A stretch of 11,325 nucleotides of DNA, taken from the NCBI GenBank assembly GCA_937957815.1, contig CALFXN010000445.1, positions 1 to 11,325 on the forward strand, given 5' to 3'. Shown here piece by piece: positions 1 through 8,747 of the stretch. The notes under the pieces were generated by a model. That model had not been told where the DNA came from and did no database searches. It saw only the letters and a program-made list of their open reading frames with translations. The stretch's first letter is position 1, and every line of letters begins with the position of its first letter. Made by a program: the position numbers and the translations under genes. The stretch is from an uncultured Synergistales bacterium. Lineage in GTDB: Bacteria; Synergistota; Synergistia; Synergistales; Aminobacteriaceae.

Positions 1-27
1 GAGTTCAGACGTGTGCTCTTCCGATCT
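1..27. other. Illumina TruSeq adapter remnant (left end)
   Basis: These bases are the reverse complement of the start of the TruSeq adapter AGATCGGAAGAGCACACGTC..., so they are sequencing-library DNA and not genome. The genuine sequence starts at about 28, and the true neighbouring base may be shifted by one because of A-tailing during ligation. The same adapter occurs in the opposite orientation at the right end. This should be trimmed before any annotation. Confidence 0.98.
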
Positions 28-264
28 ACGGGACTGACTCTATCATATCTTGTCAAGATGATGCACGAGAGAGAACCGGAAAGCGTTCATGTGTGCGCGC
101 TTCTGGATAAGAAAGAACGGAGAAAAATAGAAGTCGCAGTCCGATACACAGGGTTTGTCATTCCAGATTATTTCGTTGTGGGCTATGGATTGGACTATTC
201 TGGGCGATGGCGGAACGTTCCGTCAATCCATGTTGTAGTGCCTGAAAGGGGAGAGAATGCGTAA
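28..264 (+). CDS. hpt: Hypoxanthine phosphoribosyltransferase, C-terminal part (5'-truncated)
   Basis: This is the last 78 codons of a purine-salvage enzyme that converts hypoxanthine (often also guanine) plus PRPP to IMP/GMP in the cytoplasm. Visible landmarks are TGLTLSYL, which directly follows the acidic PRPP-binding loop in this family; CALLDKKERRK, containing the Lys-rich strand that contacts the purine; and VGYGLDYSGRWRNVPSI, the typical C-terminal signature with the base-stacking aromatic region. The N-terminal part of the family's usual roughly 180 residues, including the acidic pair of the PRPP loop, lies beyond the contig. The frame stays open into the adapter: a GTG at 13 would add the false residues MLFRS, which should be discarded. 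The stop TAA at 262-264 is followed almost at once by ftsH, the common tilS-hpt-ftsH order of many bacteria, so tilS may lie upstream (inference). Confidence 0.93.
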   Translation, partial: TGLTLSYLVKMMHEREPESVHVCALLDKKERRKIEVAVRYTGFVIPDYFVVGYGLDYSGRWRNVPSIHVVVPERGENA

Positions 265-276
265 TTGGGGCGTCTG

Positions 277-2145
277 ATGAAGAATCTTGGCCTCTATTTG
301 ATATTGATTGTTCTCGTGGTCAGCCTCGTCAACGTTTTTCTGGCTCCTCCGCAGGGCACGCAACAATCTATGGAGGTTTCGTACAGCGCATTTCTTCAGG
401 GTGTCGCCGACGGAACGGTGACATCCGTCGTTATCAGGGAAAATTCGATCAAGGGGCGGTATCGTGACGGTCGGGAGTTCATCTCCTACGTGGCGGAGCC
501 GGCGAAACTTGCGAAGGAGATTTCCGAAAAGGGAGTAACGGTTGAGATCGAGCCTCCCCAGAAAACTCCCTGGTGGGCAAATATGTTGTCATCGCTCTTT
601 CCGACGCTTCTTCTCTTAGGTGTCTGGGTCTTTTTCCTGTACAACATGCAGGGAGGCGGCGGCAAAGTGATGAATTTCGCCAAGAGCAAGGCGAAATTGT
701 TTCTTGACAATCGCCCGAAGGTGACGTTCAAGGATGTCGCGGGCTGTGAGGAGTCGAAGCAGGAGCTTCGCGAGGTTGTCGAGTACCTCAAAGATCCCGC
801 AAGGTTTACCGCTCTGGGCGCGAAGGTTCCTCGCGGAGTTCTGCTTCTCGGACCTCCGGGGACCGGGAAAACCCTTCTCGCTCGTGCTTCGGCCGGTGAG
901 GCCGATGTTCCCTTTTTCAGCGTCAGCGGTTCGGATTTCGTCGAGATGTTTGTCGGTGTCGGTGCGGCACGGGTTCGTGATCTTTTCGATCAGGCCAGAA
1001 AATATCAGCCGTGCATCGTGTTCATTGATGAAATGGATGCCGTCGGGCGACAGAGAGGCGCCGGTCTCGGCGGAGGCCACGACGAGCGGGAGCAGACGCT
1101 GAACCAGCTTCTTGTCGAACTCGATGGTTTCGACGAACAGACAGGAATAATCCTGATCGCCGCGACAAACCGTCCGGATATTCTCGACCCTGCGTTGCTG
1201 AGGCCTGGACGTTTCGACCGGCATATCGTCGTCGACAGACCCGACGTCAAGGGACGTGAAGCGATCCTCAAGGTTCATTCCGAAGAGAAAAAACTTGCGC
1301 CAGATGTCGATCTCAGTGTCATTGCCAGGAGAACGCCCGGGTTCGTAGGGGCGGATCTGGCGAACCTCGTGAATGAGGCCGCGATACTTGCGGCTCGCGT
1401 GGGGAGAAAAGATATCGGAATGAGCGAGTTTGAAGAGGGGATCGACAGAGTCATCGCCGGGCCGGAGCGTCGAAGCCGCGTCGTCAGCGAAAGGGAAAAG
1501 CGGATTATTGCGTATCACGAAACCGGGCATGCGCTTGTTGCGAAATTCATTCCCTCAAGCGATCCTGTTCACAAGATTTCGATCATACCGAGAGGTCATA
1601 TGGCGCTTGGCTTTACGTTGCAGCTGCCTACGGAGGACCGGTTCCTGATGTCGCGCTCGGAGATGATTGACAGGATATGCGGCCTTTTGGGTGGACGTGT
1701 CGCCGAGGAAATCAAATTCGGAGACGTGACGACCGGAGCTGGAAACGATCTTGAACGGGCGACGCAAATTGCCCGGCAAATGGTCACTGAATTCGGAATG
1801 AGCGAGAAGCTCGGACTCGTCAAGCTGGGACACAAGCACCAGGAGGTCTTCCTCGGACGAGACATCGGCGAGGAAAGAAACTACAGTGACGAGATCGCGT
1901 ATGAGATCGACAAGGAAATCAAGAAAATAATGGACGAATGTTACTACAAGGTCAGAAACATTCTTGTCGATAACATATCCAAAATGGACTTGGTTGCCGA
2001 AGCTTTGCTCGAAAGGGAAATTATAGAGGGGAAGGAGCTTGACGATCTCCTGCAACTGAACGGAGGACGGAGGACTGAGTCCGACGCCGGGGATTCCATT
2101 GAAAAACGCCGGACGGAAGAAACGAAGGAAGCTTCTTTGACCTGA
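277..2145 (+). CDS. ftsH: ATP-dependent zinc metalloprotease FtsH
   Basis: This is a membrane-anchored AAA+ protease that extracts and degrades misfolded membrane proteins and some regulators, working as a hexamer facing the cytoplasm. It has 622 residues, normal for the family. A first transmembrane helix spans about 5-24, followed by an extracytoplasmic FtsH_ext domain and a second helix at about 103-122 before a Gly-rich linker. The AAA domain has Walker A GPPGTGKT (192-199), Walker B IVFIDE (D251, E252) and the second region of homology ending RPGRFDR (309-315) with the arginine fingers. The peptidase has zinc motif HETGH (414-418; HEAGH is more usual) and third ligand D491 in [13 protein letters not shown] chose ATG 277 because the protein then begins [10 protein letters not shown] like its relatives. 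An in-frame TTG at 265, directly after the hpt stop and 11 nt downstream of a GGGGAG sequence, is a real alternative. It is probably co-transcribed with hpt. Confidence 0.97.
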   Translation: MKNLGLYLILIVLVVSLVNVFLAPPQGTQQSMEVSYSAFLQGVADGTVTSVVIRENSIKGRYRDGREFISYVAEPAKLAKEISEKGVTVEIEPPQKTPWWANMLSSLFPTLLLLGVWVFFLYNMQGGGGKVMNFAKSKAKLFLDNRPKVTFKDVAGCEESKQELREVVEYLKDPARFTALGAKVPRGVLLLGPPGTGKTLLARASAGEADVPFFSVSGSDFVEMFVGVGAARVRDLFDQARKYQPCIVFIDEMDAVGRQRGAGLGGGHDEREQTLNQLLVELDGFDEQTGIILIAATNRPDILDPALLRPGRFDRHIVVDRPDVKGREAILKVHSEEKKLAPDVDLSVIARRTPGFVGADLANLVNEAAILAARVGRKDIGMSEFEEGIDRVIAGPERRSRVVSEREKRIIAYHETGHALVAKFIPSSDPVHKISIIPRGHMALGFTLQLPTEDRFLMSRSEMIDRICGLLGGRVAEEIKFGDVTTGAGNDLERATQIARQMVTEFGMSEKLGLVKLGHKHQEVFLGRDIGEERNYSDEIAYEIDKEIKKIMDECYYKVRNILVDNISKMDLVAEALLEREIIEGKELDDLLQLNGGRRTESDAGDSIEKRRTEETKEASLT

Positions 2146-2188
2146 GGTATGGGCATGTCCAATGTCTTTTTGTATGGAATGATCGATG

Positions 2189-2218
2189 CCGGGAGTGGGC
2201 TCTTGTGCGCACTCCCGG
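2189..2218 (+). terminator. Inverted repeat after ftsH, probable weak terminator
   Basis: A perfect 9-bp stem, CCGGGAGTG (2189-2197) pairing with CACTCCCGG (2210-2218), encloses a 12-nt loop. It is followed by TCTTCTGTCTT, which is pyrimidine-rich but lacks an unbroken T run. It lies 43 nt downstream of the ftsH stop and just before a candidate uvrB promoter, the expected place to end an hpt-ftsH transcript. Because of the poor U-tract it may be leaky, or may instead protect the mRNA 3' end. Confidence 0.6.
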
Positions 2219-2227
2219 TCTTCTGTC

Positions 2228-2257
2228 TTGAAAAACCCGTTTCGCCTGACGCATACT
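2228..2257 (+). promoter_or_regulatory. Candidate sigma-70 promoter for uvrB operon
   Basis: TTGAAA (2228-2233, five of six matches to the -35 consensus) and CATACT (2252-2257, four of six to -10) are 18 nt apart, just downstream of the inverted repeat. Transcription would begin close to the uvrB Shine-Dalgarno GGGGTGA (2258-2264), leaving a very short leader; this weakens the call. I see no recognisable LexA/SOS operator near it. Confidence 0.3.
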
Positions 2258-2270
2258 GGGGTGAAAAGAA

Positions 2271-4328
2271 ATGAACCACATCCGTTCGCCGTACTGGGAT
2301 GCACGATTTGAACTGAATTCTCCGTGGCCTCCTTCCGGGGATCAGCCACAGGCGATTGAATCGCTGACGTCTGGAATTTTGCGCGGAGATGCGTACCAGA
2401 CTCTTCTCGGAGTCACCGGAAGCGGAAAAACATTTACCGTCGCGAATGTCGTCGCACGGATTCAGCGGCCAACACTGGTGCTTGCGCACAACAAAACGCT
2501 TGCGGCTCAGCTTTACAGTGAATTCAGATCGTTCTTTCCGAACAATGCGGTCCGCTACTTTGTGAGTTATTACGATTATTACCAACCTGAAGCGTATATT
2601 CCTTCAACGGACACATTCATCGAAAAAGACGCCTCGATCAACGAGAGAATCGAAAAGCTTCGTCTCGAAGCGACGAAATCCCTTATAGAGCGGCGAGATG
2701 TTATCGTCGTTGCCAGTGTCTCGTGCATCTATGGTTTGGGGAAGCGAGCCAACTACGAAGACGCGATTCTGCCATTTTCAGTCGGCGAGGAGTGGGATAT
2801 ACGGTCCTTTCTCGAACGCCTGGTAGATAACTACTACGACAGAAACGACATGGCGCTCGAACCCGGAGCGTTCCGTGTTCGGGGCGATATTGTCGAAGTC
2901 TTTCCGTCGACGGGAGAGAGCGCGATCAGAGTGCTTTTCGATGAAGACCGCATCGAACGGATCGATGAAATCGATCCCCTTACGGGACGCTCTCAACGGG
3001 CATTGCCGTATGCTTCCATTTTCCCTGCGCAACACTACGTCACAAACAGAAATGCCGTTGAAACTGCGCTTCCCCTGATCGAGGAAGAGATGAAACGACA
3101 GGAATCGCTGTTTCTCTCGGAAGGAAAGTTTCTTGAAGCCCAGAGGATTTCCATGCGCACCAGGTACGATATGGAAATGCTTTCTGAGGTCGGCTATTGT
3201 TCGGGAATCGAAAATTATTCGAGATATCTCGACGGACGTAGCGCGGGAGAACCACCCGGGACACTTGTCGACTTCTTTCCGGAAGATTTCCTGTTGATTG
3301 TCGACGAATCCCATATCACATTGCCGCAGGTTCACGGCATGTTCAACGGAGACAGGGCGAGAAAGCAGGTTCTCGTCGATAACGGATTCCGGCTTCCTTC
3401 GTGTCTTGACAACCGCCCGCTGAACTGGCAGGAATTCAGGAGTCGCATGAAGCAGGTCCTTTTCGTCTCGGCGACTCCGGGGGACTGGGAACGAGAGGTG
3501 TCGACGCAAATCGTCGAACAGATCATACGGCCCACGGGAGTACTTGATCCCGAAGTGTGTGTCGTGCCGGCCAAAGGACAGATCGACGATCTCGTCGAGC
3601 GTCTCCGTGTCATCGAGGAAAAGGGAGAGCGCGCTCTCGTGACGACCCTGACGAAACGCTCGGCGGAGGATGTTGCGGAATACCTCCAGGAACTCCGGAT
3701 AAAGGTTCGGTACATACATTCCGAGTTCAACGCGTTCGAGCGTGCGGAACTGATCCGGGATCTTCGCGCCGGAACTGTCTCGGTCCTCGTCGGCGTCAAC
3801 CTCCTGCGGGAGGGGATGGATATGCCCGAAGTGTCGCTGGTCGCGATACTCGATGCCGACAGGGAGGGCTTTCTCAGATCGCATCGTTCGCTCATACAGA
3901 TGATGGGAAGAGCGGCTCGCAACACGCAGGGAATCGTCGTCTTGTATGCGGATGAAGAAACGGAAAGCATCCGATCCGCAACTGAAGAAACGCTTCGGAG
4001 ACGGCGAAAACAGCAGGAGTACAACGAAGTTCACGGAATTACGCCGGAAACGGTCCGTAAGGATATCGTTTCGCTTCTTCCCGAGGAATACCATGAAAGG
4101 AACCGCGTCGCCCAGAAGGGTGCCGGAGAGAACGAAACAACGATCGGAGAGTTGGAAAGACTGATGTGGCAAGCCGTGGAAAAGCTCGATTTCGAACGGG
4201 CTGCCGAATTGCGGGATGCCATACTCTCTCGAAAAGGAGGAACAGAACGGAGTGACGGACTGGATTCGAATTCGAGGAGCCCGGGAACACAATCTCAAAA
4301 ACGTCGACATCGATATTCCAAGAAATAA
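2271..4328 (+). CDS. uvrB: Excinuclease ABC subunit B, UvrB
   Basis: This is the DNA-damage verification subunit of nucleotide excision repair. It receives the lesion from UvrA, opens the duplex with its helicase fold and recruits UvrC for incision. It has 685 residues, a normal length. Walker A is GVTGSGKT (47-54). The beta-hairpin that clamps the DNA strand is recognised by [13 protein letters not shown] (from residue 99). Motif II is DESH (345-348) and motif VI is QMMGRAARN (from Q543) with its arginines. The UVR domain that binds UvrA/UvrC is near 624-654 ([25 protein letters not shown]). ATG 2271 has a good Shine-Dalgarno GGGGTGA six bases upstream. The basic C-terminal tail from residue 661 is overprinted on the start of uvrA in another frame. 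It is the first gene of the uvrB-uvrA-rlmB-proC run. Confidence 0.98.
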   Translation: MNHIRSPYWDARFELNSPWPPSGDQPQAIESLTSGILRGDAYQTLLGVTGSGKTFTVANVVARIQRPTLVLAHNKTLAAQLYSEFRSFFPNNAVRYFVSYYDYYQPEAYIPSTDTFIEKDASINERIEKLRLEATKSLIERRDVIVVASVSCIYGLGKRANYEDAILPFSVGEEWDIRSFLERLVDNYYDRNDMALEPGAFRVRGDIVEVFPSTGESAIRVLFDEDRIERIDEIDPLTGRSQRALPYASIFPAQHYVTNRNAVETALPLIEEEMKRQESLFLSEGKFLEAQRISMRTRYDMEMLSEVGYCSGIENYSRYLDGRSAGEPPGTLVDFFPEDFLLIVDESHITLPQVHGMFNGDRARKQVLVDNGFRLPSCLDNRPLNWQEFRSRMKQVLFVSATPGDWEREVSTQIVEQIIRPTGVLDPEVCVVPAKGQIDDLVERLRVIEEKGERALVTTLTKRSAEDVAEYLQELRIKVRYIHSEFNAFERAELIRDLRAGTVSVLVGVNLLREGMDMPEVSLVAILDADREGFLRSHRSLIQMMGRAARNTQGIVVLYADEETESIRSATEETLRRRRKQQEYNEVHGITPETVRKDIVSLLPEEYHERNRVAQKGAGENETTIGELERLMWQAVEKLDFERAAELRDAILSRKGGTERSDGLDSNSRSPGTQSQKRRHRYSKK
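4234..4240 (+). promoter_or_regulatory. Shine-Dalgarno that decides the uvrA start
   Basis: AAGGAGG, a near-perfect anti-16S match, lies inside the uvrB coding region, 11 nt upstream of GTG 4252. An upstream in-frame ATG at 4216 would place this site within the uvrA coding sequence and has no comparable site of its own. The GTG is therefore the better start, although the spacing is somewhat long. Confidence 0.75.
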
Positions 4329-7065
4329 GCTCGTTGTCATTACGGGCCCTTCCGGTTCGGGGAAATCGTCGCTGGCGTTCGATACATTGTATGCCGAGGG
4401 ACAACGCCGTTATGTCGAATCCCTGTCGTCGTACGCGCGACAATTTCTGGGTATTCAGGGAAAGCCCGACGTCGACGATATATCCGGTTTGTCGCCGGCG
4501 ATCTCCATCGAACAGAAGGGTGCCTCCCACAACCCGCGATCGACGGTCGGGACCGTTACGGAAATATACGATTACCTTCGCCTGGTTTTCGGCCGTATCG
4601 GAATACCGTACTGTCCGGAATGCGGGAAACCTGTAATCAGATATTCTCTCGATGAGATAATTAAAGGTATTTTTGATGAATTCGAGGGAAAGAAGATCGA
4701 AATCCTCGCACCGCTCGTACGGGGAAAGAAGGGGGAGTTTCGAAACCTTCTGACCCAGACGCGCGAGAAGGGATTTCTTCGTGTCCGGGTCGACGGCAAT
4801 GTTCTTTGGCTCGAGGAGGATATCCCGCTTGAGAAGAACAAACGGCATACGATCGAGGTGATTGTCGACCGCGTCCTGGCGGTTCGCGACAGAAGAGGAC
4901 GAATCGCGGAGGCGATCGAGAACGCAATCTCGCTCAGCGGTGGAATCGTCATGATTCTCGGGGAGGACGGAACTGTAAAAACCGTATCCTCGAACTTCGT
5001 GTGTCCCGATTGCGGTATCGCGATGCCGGATATCGAGCCACGCCTTTTTTCCTTTAACGCTCCGGATGGCGCGTGCAAAGATTGTAGCGGACTCGGGAGC
5101 CACGAATTCTTCTCCGAAGAGCTCTCGATCGATTCGGACCGTTCGATTCCGGACGGGGCGATCTTGCCGTGGAAAAAGAAGCACTACATGCTTTCAAAAC
5201 TCCAGCATTTCGTCGAGAAATATTCGTGGGATCTATCACTTCCCTTTTCGAAGCTGCCGGAAGATGTCCGGCGTTTTGTGGTTCACGGGTCGGATGAGCG
5301 CGTGCCGATGCTTTTCAAGGACGGAAGCGAATCGAAGGTTTACATGGGAAGATACGAAGGGCTGCTGCCGTGGCTCGAAAATCGCTGGAGGGATACGGAG
5401 TCCGAAAATGTCAAGGAAGAACTCGAGGGATACCGTGTCGAGGACGCATGCGCCTCGTGCGGAGGATTGCGGCTCTGTCCGGAAGCTCTCAACGTGAAGG
5501 TCCACGGGTGCAGTATCGGCGAGCTGGTTCTCATGTCGATCGACGACCTTCTCGTTCTTTTGCGCGATATCGACTGGACCGCTCACGAAACCGCGATTGT
5601 CGGACAGGCGATTCAGGAAATCCGGAAAAGGCTTTCGTTTATCTGCGATGTCGGTGTCGGGTATCTTTCCCTTCACCGGCGTGCCGATACACTAAGCGGG
5701 GGAGAAAGCCAGCGTATTCGTCTGGCGACTCAGATAGGATCCAAACTCAGCGGTGTCATGTATGTGCTCGACGAACCCACCATAGGTCTCCACTCGCGCG
5801 ATACGTCGCGACTCGTCCGGACGCTTCTTGCCATCAGAGATCTCGGGAACAGCGTCATCGTGGTCGAACATGATCGGGAGACCATGGTGGCCGCCGATTC
5901 GATCGTGGAAATGGGGCCGGCCGCCGGAGAACTCGGAGGCCGGGTCATATCCAGCGGATCGTTCGAAGATGTCTCCCGTACGGAGTTCCTCACGGGGCCA
6001 TATTTGCGCGGTGAACAGACCGGCATCGTGCGACGGAAAAGGACCAGGACTCCATCCGGATGGCTGACCGTGCAGGGAGCTGCGCACAATAATCTGAAAA
6101 ATATAGATGTCCGGATTCCTCACGGGGTGTTTACCTGTATCAGCGGCGTTTCAGGATCGGGGAAGAGCAGTTTCGTCTACGACGTGCTGTACAAGGGACT
6201 CCGGAGAATTCTCGACAGGGATTATCGGGAGCGTGCCGGAACACATCGGGCGATATGCGGCGGGGAACACTTCCGGAATGTCGTTCTCGTCGATCAGAGC
6301 CCGATCGGGAGGACGCCGAGGTCGAATCCTGCGACGTATACTGGCGTTTTTTCTCTTATCAGGGATCTCTTTGCCGAACTTCCTGAAGCGAAGGTCCGTG
6401 GATACAAACCCGGACGTTTCAGCTTCAATGTCCGCGGAGGACGGTGCGAGGCATGCGGCGGCGCCGGATCAGTGAAGGTCTCGATGCTGTTTCTTCCGGA
6501 TGTTTACGTTCCGTGTGAGGTGTGCGGAGCAAGCCGCTACAACAGAGAAACGCTCGATGTGACGTACAAGGGACATTCGATAGCCGACGTACTGGCGATG
6601 ACCGTGGATGACGCAGTCGCCTTTTTTGGGGATCTTCCGGCGATTTCCATGAAACTTTCGGTGATACAGGATGCGGGGTTGGGGTATATACACCTTGGCC
6701 AGTCTGCCCTGACACTGAGCGGAGGAGAGGCGCAGCGCGTCAAGCTCGCGAAGGAACTTGGGAAACGCTTTTCCGGGCCGACACTGTACCTTATGGACGA
6801 GCCGACGACGGGACTCTACTACACCGATATCAGAAAACTTCTGGAAATCATCAACAGGATCGTCGATAACGGGAATACGGTTGTGATGATCGAACATAAT
6901 CTCGATGTGCTCTTATCAGCGGATTATCTCATCGACTTGGGGCCCGAGGGAGGAAACGGCGGAGGACGGCTCGTCGACGAGGGATCTCCGGACCGGCTTA
7001 TCGCGTCCGGTAAAGGGTATACCGCGTCGTATCTTCGGCAGTATGGAAAGGATCGGATGAAGTGA
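4252..7065 (+). CDS. uvrA: Excinuclease ABC subunit A, UvrA
   Basis: This is the lesion-searching ABC-type ATPase of nucleotide excision repair; a dimer scans DNA and loads UvrB. It has 937 residues from GTG 4252, beginning [16 protein letters not shown] as relatives do. The first ATPase site has Walker A GPSGSGKS (32-39), signature LSGGESQR (from 481) and Walker [12 protein letters not shown] (D507, E508). The second has GVSGSGKS (632-639), LSGGEAQR (from 822), [11 protein letters not shown] (D849, E850) and H-loop H882. One zinc module has C251/C254 and C275/C278, the other C732/C735 and C755/C758. An extra CPEC (121-124) sits in the first insertion. In the second site the usual TTGLH is TTGLY (Y856). 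The start overlaps uvrB by 77 bp and the stop overlaps rlmB by 4 bp, implying translational coupling. ATG 4216 is a less likely start. Confidence 0.97.
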   Translation: MTDWIRIRGAREHNLKNVDIDIPRNKLVVITGPSGSGKSSLAFDTLYAEGQRRYVESLSSYARQFLGIQGKPDVDDISGLSPAISIEQKGASHNPRSTVGTVTEIYDYLRLVFGRIGIPYCPECGKPVIRYSLDEIIKGIFDEFEGKKIEILAPLVRGKKGEFRNLLTQTREKGFLRVRVDGNVLWLEEDIPLEKNKRHTIEVIVDRVLAVRDRRGRIAEAIENAISLSGGIVMILGEDGTVKTVSSNFVCPDCGIAMPDIEPRLFSFNAPDGACKDCSGLGSHEFFSEELSIDSDRSIPDGAILPWKKKHYMLSKLQHFVEKYSWDLSLPFSKLPEDVRRFVVHGSDERVPMLFKDGSESKVYMGRYEGLLPWLENRWRDTESENVKEELEGYRVEDACASCGGLRLCPEALNVKVHGCSIGELVLMSIDDLLVLLRDIDWTAHETAIVGQAIQEIRKRLSFICDVGVGYLSLHRRADTLSGGESQRIRLATQIGSKLSGVMYVLDEPTIGLHSRDTSRLVRTLLAIRDLGNSVIVVEHDRETMVAADSIVEMGPAAGELGGRVISSGSFEDVSRTEFLTGPYLRGEQTGIVRRKRTRTPSGWLTVQGAAHNNLKNIDVRIPHGVFTCISGVSGSGKSSFVYDVLYKGLRRILDRDYRERAGTHRAICGGEHFRNVVLVDQSPIGRTPRSNPATYTGVFSLIRDLFAELPEAKVRGYKPGRFSFNVRGGRCEACGGAGSVKVSMLFLPDVYVPCEVCGASRYNRETLDVTYKGHSIADVLAMTVDDAVAFFGDLPAISMKLSVIQDAGLGYIHLGQSALTLSGGEAQRVKLAKELGKRFSGPTLYLMDEPTTGLYYTDIRKLLEIINRIVDNGNTVVMIEHNLDVLLSADYLIDLGPEGGNGGGRLVDEGSPDRLIASGKGYTASYLRQYGKDRMK

Positions 7066-7862
7066 GACGGAACGATGGGGAAATCAGACGAAACGAAGGC
7101 GACAGCGCCCCCGATCTCTGCTGGGGAAGACAACCGATCAGAGATCTTCTCGAAAAGACTCCTGAATACGGATTGCGGGTTCTTCTTTCTTCCCGGCTTT
7201 CGCCGGCACAAACCTCAGAGTTCCGTATCCTTGCGTCGGCAGCCGGAATCCCTGTCGATACGGTTGATCCTGCGTTCCTCGAACGGGAATGCGGAACGAC
7301 GGCGACGCAAGGAATTGCGGCTCGCATTTCGCCGATTCCCTGTCGTTCGCTGGAATGGCTGCTAAAGGCCGAGAACGGGAAAGAAGCCTCGTTGTTGGTC
7401 CTTCTGGACCATATTCAGGATCCTCATAACCTTGGTGCCGTTGTGAGAACCGCTGAAGCTGCCGGAGCGAGCGCGGTTCTTTTTCCCAGAAGACGATCCG
7501 CGCTGCCTGGGGGTATCGCCGTAAAGACCAGTGCGGGGGCGATCCTGAGGGTTCCGATGGTTTCCGTGCAGAATGTGGCTGCATGCATCGGCGAGCTGCA
7601 ACAGGAAGGGTATTGGGTAAGCGTTCTCGATATGGATGGGGAGCGCGCTCTCTGGGATACGAAACTATCCGGCCGTTGCGTTCTTGTGATCGGGGCGGAG
7701 GGAGAAGGTGTTTCCCGGCTTGTATCGCAGCGGGCTGACGAACGACTGCGTATTCCGATATCCGGGGAAACCGGATCGTTGAATGCCGGGGTTGCCGGAG
7801 CCCTCGGGATGTTTCACTGGGTACGCGAATGGACGGGAAGGACACGAACGGGAGATGAGTGA
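7062..7862 (+). CDS. rlmB: SPOUT-family 23S rRNA/tRNA (guanosine-2'-O-)-methyltransferase, RlmB/TrmH type
   Basis: This protein uses S-adenosylmethionine to methylate a ribose 2'-OH in RNA; RlmB modifies a guanosine in 23S rRNA. It has 266 residues. An N-terminal L30e-like substrate-binding domain runs from about 16 (CWGRQPIRDLL) to about 90 and contains the family's QGIAARI. The C-terminal knotted SPOUT domain has motif 1 DPHNLGAVVRTAEAAGA (N123, R129), motif 2 VIGAEGEGVS (209-218) and motif 3 RIPISGETGSLNAGVAGAL (N241). The GTG start overlaps the uvrA stop (GTGA) and has AAAGGA 9 nt upstream, so it is translationally coupled to uvrA. The family assignment is secure; the exact target nucleotide is not, because TrmH-family paralogues modifying other rRNA or tRNA sites look alike. 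The overlaps on both sides argue for co-expression with the repair genes without implying a repair role. Confidence 0.9.
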   Translation: MRRNDGEIRRNEGDSAPDLCWGRQPIRDLLEKTPEYGLRVLLSSRLSPAQTSEFRILASAAGIPVDTVDPAFLERECGTTATQGIAARISPIPCRSLEWLLKAENGKEASLLVLLDHIQDPHNLGAVVRTAEAAGASAVLFPRRRSALPGGIAVKTSAGAILRVPMVSVQNVAACIGELQQEGYWVSVLDMDGERALWDTKLSGRCVLVIGAEGEGVSRLVSQRADERLRIPISGETGSLNAGVAGALGMFHWVREWTGRTRTGDE

Positions 7863-7863
7863 T

Positions 7864-8679
7864 ATGGGCATAGTCCGGAGAATTGGAATTCTCGGTATTG
7901 GAGCCTTGGGAGGGGCGGTGGCGCAGGGACTTCTTCAGAAGGGGATCAGCGTGTCTGTCTTTGATACGGACGAGACGAAGAAGAAGCATTTCGCTTCTCT
8001 TGGGGCAGAGATCGGTAAAAACGCCGAAGAGCTGTGTTCGGGATGCGATATCCTTTGTATCGCGATCAAACCGAACATCTTTTTCCAGGTGCTTTCGCCG
8101 CTCAGGAATGTCCTCGCCGGGAAGCTCTGTATTTCCCTCGCCGGAGGTGTTTCTCTTGAGGCGCTTGTGAACGCATTGCCGGAAATCCGATGGGGAAGGG
8201 CCATGACCAATATATGTGCCGCAGTCAATAGGGCCTTTACCGGATATGTCCTTCCCGATAATGCGACGGGAGAAGAGACCGATTTTCTTGAAACCGCTTT
8301 CGGGACGCTTGGCGAGGCCATCCCGTTGCCGGAGCATCTTTTCAACGCGATCACGGCGATCTCGGGTTCCGGCCCAGCATTCTTCTTCTCGTTTCTTGAA
8401 TCGTTTCTCCTTGGCGGAGTGCGGCTTGGACTCCCTTCAGCCCTTGCGCTGAAAGCCGCGTCATGGACGGCGGCTGGTTCCGCCGAACTCCTGCTGCGAA
8501 GCGGCAAGCACCCTGCAGTCCTGCGTGACGAAGTGTCAACTCCGGGTGGAACGACGATCGAAGGGATAACCGCCTTACTTGAAGGAGGTGTTCCCGCTTC
8601 AATCGTTCGGTGTCTGACGAAGACCGCCGAAAAAAGCGGAGCCATGTCAGGGAAGGGTGCGGGAAAGTCCGTCGACTGA
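7864..8679 (+). CDS. proC: Pyrroline-5-carboxylate reductase
   Basis: This enzyme catalyses the final step of proline synthesis, reducing 1-pyrroline-5-carboxylate to L-proline with NAD(P)H in the cytoplasm. It has 271 residues, typical length. The N-terminal Rossmann fold starts RIGILGIGALGGAV with the dinucleotide loop G11-x-G13-x-x-G16. The helical dimerisation domain contains ISGSGPAFF (166-174) and the diagnostic LRDEVSTPGGTTIEG (220-234), whose PGGTT segment lies at the active site. I chose ATG 7864 because GGAG (7851-7854) is 9 nt upstream and the gene then starts 1 nt after the rlmB stop. ATG 7855, three codons earlier and overlapping rlmB by 8 nt, is almost as good. No proA or proB is nearby. 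It is the last gene of the uvrB operon, with no terminator before the tRNA promoter. Confidence 0.95.
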   Translation: MGIVRRIGILGIGALGGAVAQGLLQKGISVSVFDTDETKKKHFASLGAEIGKNAEELCSGCDILCIAIKPNIFFQVLSPLRNVLAGKLCISLAGGVSLEALVNALPEIRWGRAMTNICAAVNRAFTGYVLPDNATGEETDFLETAFGTLGEAIPLPEHLFNAITAISGSGPAFFFSFLESFLLGGVRLGLPSALALKAASWTAAGSAELLLRSGKHPAVLRDEVSTPGGTTIEGITALLEGGVPASIVRCLTKTAEKSGAMSGKGAGKSVD

Positions 8680-8707
8680 ACACGTGAAAAAAGAATTCGG
8701 ATCAGCG

Positions 8708-8736
8708 TTGACAAGAAGTGCGCGGGCCTGTAGAAT
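8708..8736 (+). promoter_or_regulatory. Consensus sigma-70 promoter of the tRNA gene
   Basis: TTGACA (8708-8713) is a perfect -35 element and TAGAAT (8731-8736) matches -10 at five of six positions, with the ideal 17-nt spacer. Initiation near 8743 would leave a leader of only about 5 nt before the mature tRNA 5' end, typical of a stable-RNA promoter. It is the strongest promoter seen in the window. Confidence 0.85.
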
Positions 8737-8747
8737 CTCTTTTCGTT

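Larger units (their letters stand above)
2155..2274 (+). other. Possible 39-codon ORF between ftsH and uvrB (doubtful)
   Basis: An ATG at 2155 has GAGGT (2144-2148) at a good distance upstream. The frame runs 39 codons to a TGA that overlaps the uvrB ATG (ATGA, 2271-2274). It is the same frame as ftsH, directly downstream of the ftsH TGA, so it could equally be read as a 3' continuation of ftsH. The peptide (MSNVFLYGMI...) has a hydrophobic middle (GSGLLCALPVF) but no family I recognise. Against it, the hydrophobic part is encoded by the inverted repeat at 2189-2218, and an open stretch this short occurs easily by chance. I consider it more likely non-coding. Confidence 0.15.

Noticed and set aside
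616..1530. 304-codon open frame on the - strand inside ftsH
   Set aside because: Antisense to the AAA domain of ftsH, with no Shine-Dalgarno or recognisable product.
2219..2270. LexA/SOS operator upstream of uvrB
   Set aside because: I found no CGAAC-N4-GTTCG or CTGT-N8-ACAG type palindrome there, so SOS control is not supported by sequence.
2778..4340. 520-codon open frame on the - strand opposite uvrB
   Set aside because: It lies wholly antisense to a certain uvrB, has no recognisable domains, and long antisense frames are common with this codon use.
4039..5184. 381-codon open frame on the - strand inside uvrA
   Set aside because: Fully antisense to uvrB/uvrA and mirrors the codon bias of those genes.
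7138..8337. 399-codon open frame on the - strand across rlmB and proC
   Set aside because: It spans two genes with clear family motifs on the + strand and its translation is Arg/Pro/Ser-rich without domain character.
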